Of a stretch of DNA of 60,865 bases, positions 39,178 to 48,700 are shown one piece after another. The position numbers and the translations under genes are program-made. Numbering within the stretch: position 1 is the first letter of the stretch; each line of letters opens with the position of its first letter. Origin of the DNA: an uncultured Prevotella sp. (GTDB lineage Bacteria; Bacteroidota; Bacteroidia; Bacteroidales; Bacteroidaceae); the NCBI GenBank assembly GCA_905233425.1, contig CAJOEC010000010.1, forward strand, positions 1 to 60,865, in the 5' to 3' direction. The notes under the pieces are model-generated. The model had not been told where the DNA came from and ran no database searches. It saw nothing but the letters and a program-made list of their open reading frames with translations.

Positions 39178-41202
39178 TCATTTCAGGTAGTCCGTCTTGT
39201 CGGGTCCGATATAGAACCCTGCCTCAGGCGGTTGGTTGTACCCCACGTTCTCAGTAGCCACCGAAAGCCTGTAGGGAATGTCCTGCATCAGACAGTTGAT
39301 GCGATACTGTGTGGGGATGGTCGTGGTGTAGAGTCGCAGTTCGGTGCTGTCCTCGTTGCGGACGATCACTTCTTCGCGCCAGTCGCCAAGGATGTCGGCC
39401 TGCAGACAGGGGTTCGACTTCGTTCCGTTGTTGAACCGTCCGTCGAGGCGTTGCAGCTCAGTCACCGTCCCTTTCTCCCAGTCGTATTTCGTAACCGTCT
39501 CGTGGTCGAGCAGTTCGCGCAGCAGGTCACCGTCCCACCAGATGGCGAAGTTGATGCTAAGAACAGCCCTCCCCCCTCTCCGACGGGCGAAAGGATTATT
39601 TAGTTCAATTGTTTCTTTGTGGTCAGCTGTCTGCTCTTGGCTGTACCCGCCCCCCTCTTCCCTTGGAGAGGAGTCGGGGGTGAGGCTTTCCCCCTTCATG
39701 TTCCTAATGCCGTGGCTATCGGTGCTCCACATCTCCACTCCCGGGCTCGTGGGGTCGATGTCGGCGGCCAGTGCACGGCCAACGTCACTACGGCTCTTTA
39801 TCTGGAAGACTATCTCGCCTGTGCGGGCATCGCGCAGCTCGCTGCCGTCGCGGCGGTTCTCGTGGCAGTCCCAGATGTACAGCCGGTCGGCCTGCGGGTC
39901 GGCCACAAGGTGCAAGGCATCGCCGTGCCCCATGCCCGTGTTGTAGAGTCCGCGTCCATCGTTGTCCACGGCCATCGCTCCGTATGTCAGCTCGTCGCAA
40001 CCGTCGCCGTCCACGTCGGCCACGCGAAGGTTGTGGTTGCCCTGTCCGGCATAGTCGCGCCATTCGGGGTTGTTGGTGTCGAAAGCCCAGCGGCCCTTCA
40101 GTTGATGTCCGTCCCAGTCCCATGCGACGATGACGGTGCGTGTGTAGTAGCCACGGCAGAAGAGCGCGCTGGCACGTCGGCCGTCGAGATAGCCCAAGGC
40201 TGCTAAGTAGCGCTCCGAGCGGTTGCCCCTGTCGTCGCCCCAGCTTTTCAGTTCGCCCCGCTCCGGGATGTACGGCTTGGTGTCGAGTGCTCGCCCCGTC
40301 TGTCCATCGAACACGGTGATATACTCCGCCCCTTCCAGAATGCGACCTTTCTTCGGCAGTCGGGCCATGGCCTCAGCCACACCGTAGCGGTAGTCGGCGG
40401 TGCTGTCGCCAATCACGGCGCCCTGTCCGTCGCGGGTGCCGTCGGCAGTCTTCACCATCAGTTCTGCCCGCCCGTCGCCGTCGAAGTCATAGACTATGAA
40501 GGGTACGTAGTGGGCACCACTGCGGATGTTGCGGCCAAGGTTGATACGCCAGAGTAGTTGAGAGTTGAGTGTTGAGTGTTGAGTGTTGAGAGACTTCTCT
40601 TCTGCTCTATAGGAAATGTCACTTAACTCTAAACTCTTAACACTAAACAGTTTGTAGCAGTCGATGAGAGTTGGGCCGGTGAACCCGTCGTGGGCATTAT
40701 CATGGGCGTTTGAAGGCTCCCATTTCAGTATCAGCTCATACTGCCCGTCGCCGTCCACATCGGCCACACTGGCATCGTTGGCAGAATAGAAGTAGCGCCG
40801 CCCGTCGGGCGTGGTGCCGCCGTCGGGCTTCTCCAATGGAATGGGCAGATAGCCTAAGGGGGCGTCGTGACGTAGGATGAAGCGGCCATCAATGCCCCCA
40901 CCCTTCACCTCGTAGACAGCATCCTGGTCGGCTAACGGTTGTTCATCGATGAAGAAAGAGCCCCCATCCACCAATGGATGCTCGTTGAGTTGCTGGCCAT
41001 TGCGAAAGATGGAAAAAGGTTCGACCGTCCTGTCGCTTCTCAGTATGCGCCAGCTGATGAACACACGTCCGTTGGTCTGGCGCACGGCTACGACTCCTCG
41101 GTCCAGAGTCTCGGTCACCAGCTTGGAGTAGTCGTATCGGGATTGCCCGAAAACGGCATTGAAAGTCAATGCCAAGAAAAGAACAACAGCTAATCGTCTC
41201 AA
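39178..41202 (-). CDS. rhamnogalacturonan lyase, polysaccharide lyase family 11
   Basis: A 674-residue secreted PL11 enzyme: signal peptide MRRLAVVLFLALTFNAVFG, then RGVVAVRQTNGRVFISWRIL, DADGDGQYE-like calcium blades (ASVADVDGDGQYELILKWEP; DFDGDGRAELMVKTADG), YNTGMGHGDALH and INFAIWWDGDLLRELLD. It cleaves the rhamnogalacturonan-I backbone of pectin. Two regions do not fit the family and are repeat-encoded: about 184-216 (heptamers) and 504-546 (palindromic element). Both keep the frame and probably form surface loops. Confidence 0.9.
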   Translation of the reverse strand: MRRLAVVLFLALTFNAVFGQSRYDYSKLVTETLDRGVVAVRQTNGRVFISWRILRSDRTVEPFSIFRNGQQLNEHPLVDGGSFFIDEQPLADQDAVYEVKGGGIDGRFILRHDAPLGYLPIPLEKPDGGTTPDGRRYFYSANDASVADVDGDGQYELILKWEPSNAHDNAHDGFTGPTLIDCYKLFSVKSLELSDISYRAEEKSLNTQHSTLNSQLLWRINLGRNIRSGAHYVPFIVYDFDGDGRAELMVKTADGTRDGQGAVIGDSTADYRYGVAEAMARLPKKGRILEGAEYITVFDGQTGRALDTKPYIPERGELKSWGDDRGNRSERYLAALGYLDGRRASALFCRGYYTRTVIVAWDWDGHQLKGRWAFDTNNPEWRDYAGQGNHNLRVADVDGDGCDELTYGAMAVDNDGRGLYNTGMGHGDALHLVADPQADRLYIWDCHENRRDGSELRDARTGEIVFQIKSRSDVGRALAADIDPTSPGVEMWSTDSHGIRNMKGESLTPDSSPREEGGGYSQEQTADHKETIELNNPFARRRGGRAVLSINFAIWWDGDLLRELLDHETVTKYDWEKGTVTELQRLDGRFNNGTKSNPCLQADILGDWREEVIVRNEDSTELRLYTTTIPTQYRINCLMQDIPYRLSVATENVGYNQPPEAGFYIGPDKTDYLK
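39566..39688. repeat. palindromic element in frame within the PL11 gene
   Basis: Two oppositely oriented G/C-rich units (CCTCTCCGACGGGCG and its partner around CTTGGAGAGGAGTCGGGGG) flank an AT-richer spacer, about 123 bp in all. The translation TPDSSPREEGGG...NNPFARRRGGR interrupts the family sequence between MKGE and INFAIWWDGD. Confidence 0.65.
40557..40655. repeat. heptamer element in frame within the PL11 gene
   Basis: On the coding strand it begins GTTTAGTGTTAAGAG and ends with CTCAACA/CTCAACT heptamers, with a short spacer. It encodes the stretch ending TQHSTLNSQL, just before LWRINLGRNIRSGAHY. The first 30-odd bases are homologous to the start of the insert in the tolC-like gene (44928-45030). 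Confidence 0.75.
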
Positions 41203-41223
41203 GAGAGAATGGTAAAAGAATTA

Positions 41224-42246
41224 TTACTCACCCAACTTCTTCTTTATAGCTGCGATGTCACGGTACATCTCAGGCAGATGCTTCAGCACGGCCATGCCCC
41301 TGAAATAAGTCTTAGGCTCCATGGCAGGTGAGCCGATGAGCGACTCGCCGTTGCCCTTGGTGTTGCTGATGACTCCGCACTGTGCGCCCACGAAGGTCTT
41401 GTCGGCCACGTTGATGTGGCCGGAGAAGCCTGCCTGTCCGCCAACCATGCACCACTTACCTATCTTGGTGCTTCCGGCCATGCCCGCCTGTGCCGACATG
41501 ACGGTGTTCTCGCCTACCTCGCAGTTGTGGGCCACCTGTATGAGGTTGTCGAGCTTCACGCCACGGCGTATGATCGTGGCGCCCATGGTCGAGCGGTCGA
41601 TGCAAGTGTTGGCTCCAATCTCAACATTGTCCTCGATGATAACCGTCCCTATCTGCGGAATCTTGTCGTAACCTTCGGTGTTGGGCGCAAAACCGAAACC
41701 GTCGGCACCGATGACGCTGCCGGCGTGGATGGTGACGTTATTGCCAAGCTGGCACCTCTGATAGATGGTGACATTCGGATAAATGATACAGCGCTGGCCG
41801 ACGGTCACCCCGTCGCCGATGACGGCATGAGGGTAAATCTGAGTGGCGTCGCCGATGACGGCACCGTCGCCGATGACGGCAAAGGGGCCGATGTAGACAT
41901 TCTCGCCGACGGTGGCCTTGGGCGAGATGCAGGCGAGTGGGTCAATGCCTGTCTTTCGCGGCTTCATGCTATCGTAGATCTGAAGCAGCTTGGCCACAGC
42001 CTCGTAGGCGTTGGGCACACGGATGAGTGTTGCATCGACGGCGCGCTCCAACTGGAGGTCGTCGTTTACAAGTACCACCGAGGAGTGGGTGTCGTAAAGG
42101 TAATGGGTGTATTTGGGATTGGAAAGGAACGATAGCGCACCCGCCTTTCCCTCTTCAATCTTTGAGAATGTGCTGACTGTGGCGTTCTCGTTGCCTTCAA
42201 CACGGCCGCCAATCATCTCGGCTATTTGTTTTGCTGTAAACTCCAT
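41224..42246 (-). CDS. lpxD: UDP-3-O-acylglucosamine N-acyltransferase LpxD
   Basis: A 340-residue left-handed beta-helix acyltransferase. N-terminal [18 protein letters not shown], many hexapeptide repeats ([17 protein letters not shown]), and the catalytic-histidine region [12 protein letters not shown] are present. It adds the N-linked acyl chain in lipid A synthesis. Heptamer-like sequence (GAGTTAAGTGTTGAG) lies in the short gap before its start. Neighbours are not lipid A genes. Confidence 0.95.
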   Translation of the reverse strand: MEFTAKQIAEMIGGRVEGNENATVSTFSKIEEGKAGALSFLSNPKYTHYLYDTHSSVVLVNDDLQLERAVDATLIRVPNAYEAVAKLLQIYDSMKPRKTGIDPLACISPKATVGENVYIGPFAVIGDGAVIGDATQIYPHAVIGDGVTVGQRCIIYPNVTIYQRCQLGNNVTIHAGSVIGADGFGFAPNTEGYDKIPQIGTVIIEDNVEIGANTCIDRSTMGATIIRRGVKLDNLIQVAHNCEVGENTVMSAQAGMAGSTKIGKWCMVGGQAGFSGHINVADKTFVGAQCGVISNTKGNGESLIGSPAMEPKTYFRGMAVLKHLPEMYRDIAAIKKKLGE

Positions 42247-42309
42247 AGTATTTTCAATTATGAGTTAAGTGTTGAGTAACTTTACTGTTTGCTTCAGAAG
42301 AAATCGCTT

Positions 42310-43242
42310 CTACTCGCTCATGTTCTTCACGTAGGGAAGGTCGGGTAGTGATTTGAAGCCGTAGAACTCCTTGGCGTTCTCTCCCAAGAGTAGCCGCTTG
42401 TCGTTGTCGGAAATCTCTTTCGACTTGGTGATGAAGTCGTATGACATGCGGTAGGTGATGGCTGTTATGGTGCGCGGGTAGTCGCTGCCCCACATCAGCT
42501 TGTTCCAGCCAACAAGCTCAGCGGCCTCACGTAGTGCCCGTATGGCGGAGGGGAATGGATAGAACTCGGTGTTGTAGAGCCACGTGATGCCTCCGCACTC
42601 GAGGTAGACGTTGTCGTTCATGGCGAGGCACACCTGCATGAGCCACGATGGGTTGTCCCATGGCGGGGTGGTAGGTTGGTCGGCCATGCAGAGGTGGCCG
42701 ATGGCAATTTTCAAGCCGGGGCACTCCTCGATGACCTCGCTGAGTTCGGCGGCCTGCTCGTCGCCATCGGTGAGGGTGATGGACAGCAGTTTGCCGTTCT
42801 CCTCCATGAAATGGAACATCTGCATCATCTCGTCGGAGAGGAGGCTGCGCCCAAGCAAGCGGTGGCCGGGGATGGCCATTCCAGGGAATCCGTCGGCGGT
42901 GAGCAACTGGCGTGCCTGCTCGAAGAAGCCGTCTTTCAGGTAGTCAGCCATGGCGAAGCAGAAGAAGCGGTCGGGGTATTTGGCCATCACCTCTTTCAGG
43001 TAGTCGTTCTGCAGACCGTCAATGAACTCCTGCACGACGACGGCTGCGCCGACCTGTGCGTAGTCCATGTTCGAGAGGAACACCTCGGCGGTGTTGTGGC
43101 CGTCAATCATGAAAGGCGGCAGCATCTGCCGCTCCTCGCCGAGGAACATGCTGCGACCATTGGGCAGCGGCGATATTCGCTTCCCGTTCCATTCTGTATC
43201 CTGTGTGTACCACAGATGGCTGTGTGCATCGATGATTGTCAT
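42310..43242 (-). CDS. amidohydrolase family protein
   Basis: A 310-residue amidohydrolase-2/TIM-barrel protein: DAHSHLW (metal-binding histidines) at the N-terminus, IAIGHLCMAD and LMWGSDYPRT near the end. Enzymes of this type include lactonases and decarboxylases of sugar or aromatic pathways. It is followed 3' by lpxD and preceded by an aldo/keto reductase gene; the pair could act on an aldose and its lactone, but that is inference. The ATG is immediately preceded by a 9-bp tandem repeat. Confidence 0.8.
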   Translation of the reverse strand: MTIIDAHSHLWYTQDTEWNGKRISPLPNGRSMFLGEERQMLPPFMIDGHNTAEVFLSNMDYAQVGAAVVVQEFIDGLQNDYLKEVMAKYPDRFFCFAMADYLKDGFFEQARQLLTADGFPGMAIPGHRLLGRSLLSDEMMQMFHFMEENGKLLSITLTDGDEQAAELSEVIEECPGLKIAIGHLCMADQPTTPPWDNPSWLMQVCLAMNDNVYLECGGITWLYNTEFYPFPSAIRALREAAELVGWNKLMWGSDYPRTITAITYRMSYDFITKSKEISDNDKRLLLGENAKEFYGFKSLPDLPYVKNMSE

Positions 43243-43259
43243 GGGGCTAATAGAGCTAA

Positions 43260-43350
43260 TGGGACTTATAGGACTTATAGGACTTATAGGACTTATAGGA
43301 CTTATAGGACTTATAGGTCTTATAAGTCATATAGGTCTTATAGGACTTAT
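43260..43350. repeat. 9-bp tandem repeat (GGACTTATA) between two genes
   Basis: About seven copies of GGACTTATA, then TATAAGACC/TATATGAC units, fill the gap between the aldo/keto reductase and amidohydrolase genes. The reductase stop TAA lies inside the repeat (CATAAGTCC). The TATAAGACC part nearly matches 5153-5190. Confidence 0.8.
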
Positions 43351-44297
43351 GAGTTCTTCCAGCGGACGAACATCTGGTCGCCGATAATCTCCTGAACTTT
43401 TGCCACCAGTTCCTCGTCCACAGGCTCGTTGATGTAGGCGATGTTCTTCAGCACATTCTTGGGGTTGGCACTACTGAAAAGCGTAGTGGCAATGCGTGGG
43501 TTGAGACTGGTGGAGAACTGTATGGCCAGTTTGTCAATGGGACAGCCCTGCTCCCGACAGTAGGCGGCGGCTCGTGCACAGGCTTCCTTCAGAGCCTTCG
43601 GGGCAGGATGCCAGTCGGGAGTGCCACGGTCGGAGAGCAGACCCATGGAGAATGGCGAGGCGTTGATGACGCCGATGCCATACATCTCGAAGAAACCGAG
43701 GTAGTCGGCCAAAAGTGTGTCGTTGAGCGAGTAGTGGCAGAAGTTGAGGATGCTCTCCACTGTGCCCTCCTCGCAATGCTCAATGACCCACTTCAGGTTC
43801 TCGGGCTGCAGGTCGGTGATGCCTACGTGGCCTACCACGCCGTCGCGCTTCAGTTCGCAGAGTGCCGGCAACGTCTCATCGACAATCTTCTGTAGTCCGC
43901 CGGGAAGGGCGGCCTGGAACTCCACGTCATGTACATTGATAATATCGATGTACTCCACTCCCAGTCGCTCCATGCTCTCGTAAACGCTGTCGTGGACCCG
44001 CTGTGCCGAGTAGTCCCATGTGTTCACGCCGTCCTTGCCATAGCGTCCCACTTTCGTTGAGAGCACATAGCGCGAACGGTCTACCTGACGCAAGGCCTTG
44101 CCCAATACTGTCTCGGCTTTCAGGTGGCCGTAGTAGGGTGACACATCAATGAAGTTTATTCCGTTGTCGAGGGCAGTGAACACTGCCTCAATGCCCTCTT
44201 CCTCACGCACGCCGCGGAACACACCGCCCAACGACGAGGCGCCAAAACCAAGATTGGAGACACGCAAACCGGTCTTTCCTAATTCATTGTAAACCAT
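43347..44297 (-). CDS. aldo/keto reductase
   Basis: A 316-residue AKR-fold oxidoreductase. GKTGLRVSNLGFGASSLGG, DVSPYYGHLKAETVLGKAL with the catalytic Asp/Tyr, STKVGRYG with the catalytic Lys, and INVHDVEF with the His are all seen. It resembles the L-galactose/L-fucose dehydrogenase branch. Probably cotranscribed with the amidohydrolase downstream. A weak promoter-like TATCTTTG lies about 30 bp upstream. Confidence 0.88.
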   Translation of the reverse strand: MVYNELGKTGLRVSNLGFGASSLGGVFRGVREEEGIEAVFTALDNGINFIDVSPYYGHLKAETVLGKALRQVDRSRYVLSTKVGRYGKDGVNTWDYSAQRVHDSVYESMERLGVEYIDIINVHDVEFQAALPGGLQKIVDETLPALCELKRDGVVGHVGITDLQPENLKWVIEHCEEGTVESILNFCHYSLNDTLLADYLGFFEMYGIGVINASPFSMGLLSDRGTPDWHPAPKALKEACARAAAYCREQGCPIDKLAIQFSTSLNPRIATTLFSSANPKNVLKNIAYINEPVDEELVAKVQEIIGDQMFVRWKNS

Positions 44298-44397
44298 TAT
44301 ATGAATCGTAATTATTTATAATTCAGCGCAAAGATACTAATTTTCCTCTACACAGCCTTACTTTTTCGTTTTTTTTACATTCAAGAAACGAATTTTA

Positions 44398-45768
44398 TTA
44401 TTTCCCCGTAGCCTGTTTGTATTCCAACAGTTTGAGATTATATTCGGCGATGGCGTCGATACGACTGTCAAGAGCCTGCTGGTAGAGCATCTGTGCTTCG
44501 AGCAAATCGCTCATCCTCGACGTACCTGCCTGGTAGTAGTCTCTGTTCATCCTGAGGTTCTCGCCAGCCTGTTCAATGCTCTTCCGGGCCAGCAGAATCT
44601 GCTGTTGAGCCTCCTCCACGTCGTTGGCCGCCTTTTGTGCACGGATGTCGAGGAGCTGCGTGTTGTCTGTAAGTTGCTGCTTCGCCTTGTCCAATAGCAG
44701 TTTCTTGCGCTTTATGGCGTGTGAGCCTCCCCACCAGTCGCTGATAGGTACACTGAGGGTGGCAAAGACCATGCCGAAGGTGTGGTCGTGGTCGAGCAAG
44801 TTGTGATAGTTATAGCCCGCGCCGACAGCTACCGTCGGCAACTGCTTGCCCAGGGCAAGACGCTTCTGCAAAGTGGCTGCCTCAACCTGTTTTTGCAATA
44901 GCTGGTATTCGGGAAGAATAGTGAGCTGGGGGTTAAGTGTTGAGGGGGTAAGAGTTCCCGACGCTAACGCTTCGGGCACTGTGGCTGCGATGTCGCTCAT
45001 CTCTGAACTCTCAACACTAAACGTTTCATTATTCAGTCCGCAATACTGCGCCAACAACAGCTTGATGATGCTTATCCCATTGTTCAGCTTCAACCGCTTG
45101 CTGGCAATATCGTTCTGGCGCAGCTGCACCTGGAGCTTGTCGTTTGGCATCGCTACGCCGGCACGCACGGCTACATCCACATCTTTATATATAGACGCCA
45201 ATAGCGAGTCGACGGCATCAAGGGTCTTGGTTTTCTCTTGCAGCGACACCAACTGCCAGTAGTATTGCTCGGTCTGCTTCTCGACCTCCTGTTCCGACAG
45301 CTGTAACTGTAGTTTGCTGGCCTCCTCGCCCACGCGAGCCAGCTTATTGCTGTTGACGATTTGTCCCCCAGCGAAGACGGGCTGCGTGGCGGTTATGGCA
45401 CCAATGGTACCGTTCTTCATCATCGAGATGCTTACGGGACTGGCCATCTCAGCAAGGGCCTCTGCGGGGAGGAGCATCGACAGAGTGGAAGCAATCGACG
45501 AAGGGATAACCTCAGAGAGGTTGATGTCTTTCTGCACCATGCCCTTGTTGGCGTTGAACCAGAAGCCTGTGGCACTAAGCGAGGGGAAATATTTGGTGAA
45601 TGCCTCCTTGCGCAGTTCTGCGGCGGCATCGATGTCGAGGCGGGCGGTGCGCATGGCGATGTTGTGGCTTAGAGCCGAGGCCTTTAGCTGTTCGAGGGTA
45701 TAGGTGGGCTGGGCTGCAACAATGTTGCAGCATACGGAAAAGAGGATGAGGGCTATAATCTTTTTCAT
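44398..45768 (-). CDS. TolC-family outer-membrane efflux protein
   Basis: A 456-residue protein with a signal peptide (MKKIIALILFSVCCNIVAAQ) and two long coiled-coil repeats typical of TolC (AELRKEAFTKYFPSLSATGF; ANDVEEAQQQILLARKSIEQA). It is the outer-membrane duct for the RND pump encoded upstream. Residues about 247-281 (FSVESSEMSD through LTPSTLNPQLT) are encoded by a heptamer element and interrupt the periplasmic part. The gene lies 31 bp after the RND gene. Confidence 0.9.
   Translation of the reverse strand: MKKIIALILFSVCCNIVAAQPTYTLEQLKASALSHNIAMRTARLDIDAAAELRKEAFTKYFPSLSATGFWFNANKGMVQKDINLSEVIPSSIASTLSMLLPAEALAEMASPVSISMMKNGTIGAITATQPVFAGGQIVNSNKLARVGEEASKLQLQLSEQEVEKQTEQYYWQLVSLQEKTKTLDAVDSLLASIYKDVDVAVRAGVAMPNDKLQVQLRQNDIASKRLKLNNGISIIKLLLAQYCGLNNETFSVESSEMSDIAATVPEALASGTLTPSTLNPQLTILPEYQLLQKQVEAATLQKRLALGKQLPTVAVGAGYNYHNLLDHDHTFGMVFATLSVPISDWWGGSHAIKRKKLLLDKAKQQLTDNTQLLDIRAQKAANDVEEAQQQILLARKSIEQAGENLRMNRDYYQAGTSRMSDLLEAQMLYQQALDSRIDAIAEYNLKLLEYKQATGK
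44928..45030. repeat. heptamer element in frame within the tolC-like gene
   Basis: On the coding strand it begins GTTTAGTGTTGAGAG and ends CCCTCAACACTTAACCCC. The first 34 bp match the insert in the PL11 gene at most positions. Translated as part of the outer-membrane protein. Confidence 0.75.
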
Positions 45769-45799
45769 TGTCCTATATGTGGTAGCAAATTATTCACTT

Positions 45800-48700
45800 T
45801 TACTTCAAGTTTACTTTCCAGTAGACAACGGGGAGCATCATAACGACCATGATGAGCGAGCCGATGCCTCCAGCGAAGATGGTGACGCCGACGGGCATCC
45901 AGAACGAACTCTGGGCGATAATCATCGGCACCACGCCTACTGCCGTCGTAGCCGTGGTAAGAAAGATGGGCACCATGCGGCGCTTTCCTGCCTCGTAGGC
46001 AGCCTGTTTCACAGCCTCGTTGTAAGCCTTGCGGTCAACAGTCCAGTCGCCGTGCTCAGCCACATATTTCTTTATAAGGTCGATGGCGTGCTCGAAAATG
46101 AGTATCTCGTTGCGCATAATCATTCCCATGAGCGTGATGAGGCCGAAAATGGAGGTCAGGCCCAAGGCACGGTTCATCAGGCCAAGGCCGATGAGTGCGC
46201 CGGGAATCATCAGGCCAAGAGCTGCCATGCAGACGAGGGTGATGCCATATTTCTTGAAGTTAAACAGCAAGAAGAAGAACACGATGATCATGGCGATGCT
46301 GATGCCTCCTATAATCTGCGGCATGGCCTCGTCGCCGTACTCTATCTCACCGCCCACCTCTGTGCGCACGCCCTGTGGGATAAGAATCTCGTTCTGCATG
46401 ATTTCGGCTATCCGCTTCTCAACAGGAGCAGTAAAGACACCCTGTACGAAATGAGCAGTCACAGTGATACAGCGCTCGCCGCCCCGGTGCATGATGCTAC
46501 TCTCGCTCCAGAAAGGCTCCACCTTTGCAATCTGGCGCAGTGGTATGGTGTTCGTCGGAGCGAAGTTAGAGAGTGTAGGCGAGATGTTGTACAGTCCGGC
46601 CGACGCCAACGACATCGGCGACGTTATGCCAAGGTTGGCAATATCGCTGAAGGTCATGTCGGCATCGTCCTTCACGACGATAGGCAACTCGTAGTTGCCT
46701 TCCCATATCTGCCCCACACGCAGGTCGCTACTGGCGGCACTGAGGGCGAGCTGGGCCGTGGTGCGGGTTATGCCTAACTGGGCTGAGACCACGGGGTCGA
46801 GTACCACATTTATTATAGGATAAGGCTGGAAGAAGTCGGTATGCACCCACTCCAGTTCGGGCATCTCGCGCATACGCTCCATGAGCCGCTCGGCCACGAC
46901 ATGCAGTGAGTCGAGGTTGTCGCCATAGAAGCGGTACTCCAGTTCGTCTACCTCAAGGTAGTCGAGCCTCTTGAACTTGACGTAAGCTTTGGGGAATGCC
47001 TCACTCAGCATGGGCTGGTATTCAGCCAAGAGGTCGAGGGTGGCTATGTCGCCCGTGGTATTCACGATGAACTGCGCGAAGTTGCTGCCCGCCACCTGCG
47101 GAGCGTAGGCATCCATGAATCGTGGCGACGAACAGCCAAGGAATGCCGTGATGCCTGTGATGCGCTCGTCCTTCTCCAGAACGTGCTTCACGGAGTCGGC
47201 AATAGCCTCAGTCTCGGCGAGTCCCTTGCCGTCAGGCAAGTATATCTCCACGGCAAACTGATCGCGGTCGGCGTATGGGAAGAGACGAATTTTCAGCGTT
47301 GGGATGATGACCGTCGAGAGCAGGATGATAGCTATGCCTCCAAAGATGGTTATCCACGGATGGGCGAAGGTGAAGGCGAGGGCACGGTCGTAACTCTTCT
47401 GCACAAACTTGGTGATAGCAGACCCACCCCCTTGCCCCTCCCTTTGAAGGAGGGGAGTATATACTTCTTCTGCGACATTTTGGCCTTGAGTGTAACCACT
47501 CCCCTCCCTCTCAGGGAGGGGCTGGGGGGTGGGTCTCTTTATGAGAAGCACCTCAAGGAACGGTATAACCGTGACGGCAAGCAGCAGCGACACCATGAGG
47601 TTGATGGTGATAGTCCAAGGGAAGTCCTCAAGACAGTCGAGAAACATACCCTTCATCGTGATGAGGAAGGGGAAGAAGATGCCACAGATGCAGATAGTAG
47701 CAAGCATCATCGGCATGAAATACTGCTTTGCCGACTCAATGGCGGCTTCCTTCGGCTCAAAGCCCTTGCCGAGATACTCCAAGTAGCCATCGATGACGAC
47801 GATGCTATTGTCGACAATCATTCCGAGCACGACGATGAGTGCCGCGAGCGTCACGATGTTCAGCTCGATGCCCGCCATATACATGATTGAGACGGAGACG
47901 AAGGTACTCAGCGGTATGGTGATGGCGGCAACGATAGCGCTTCTGAGCGGGAAGAGCACCATCATGACAAGGATGATGATGACCATGGCTATGAGCAGGT
48001 CGCGCAGGAACGAGGTGATGCTCTGCGACACCACTTTCGGCTTGTCGGCTATGCGGGTGACCTTCACGTCGGAAGGCAATTCCTCCTCCACGAAGCGCTT
48101 GAGAACGCGCTCCACCTCCTTGCCATACTGCACAACATTATTGCCAGGAGTCATCTCCATGGATATGAGCACGCAGGGGTGTCCGTCCTGCTCTATGCGG
48201 CTCGACATCGGTTCGTACTCGCGCACCACCTTCGCAATGTCGCGCACACGGGCGACCTTGCCAGTCAAGGGGTCGCTGAAGATGATCTGGTTGGCAATCT
48301 CATCTTCCGAGTCCTCGGTGTTTACGATGTGGATGGGTATGTGCTGGTCGTCGTCGCTAATACCTCCGCTCATGGTCGTCAGGCCCTGCGCCTGCAGATG
48401 GGCGAAGAGCACCTGATGGCCAATGCCGTAGGCCTGAAGACGCTCGCGGTCTATGTAGAGGCTTATCTGCTCTTTCTGTTCGCCGAGGATTTTCACGTTG
48501 GCCACTGAGGGTATGCGCCGCAGGCGGTCACTGAGGTCATCGCTGTATTGCTTCAGTTCGCGGTAGCTGCGCTCGGGGCTGTCTATGGCTATGAGCAACG
48601 CCGAGGTGTTGCCGAAGTCGTCCATCACAAGAAGGGCTGCGACACCTCCGGGAAGCGACAGGCGGAAGGTGTTCAGGCCATGCTTGATTTTGCTCCACAC

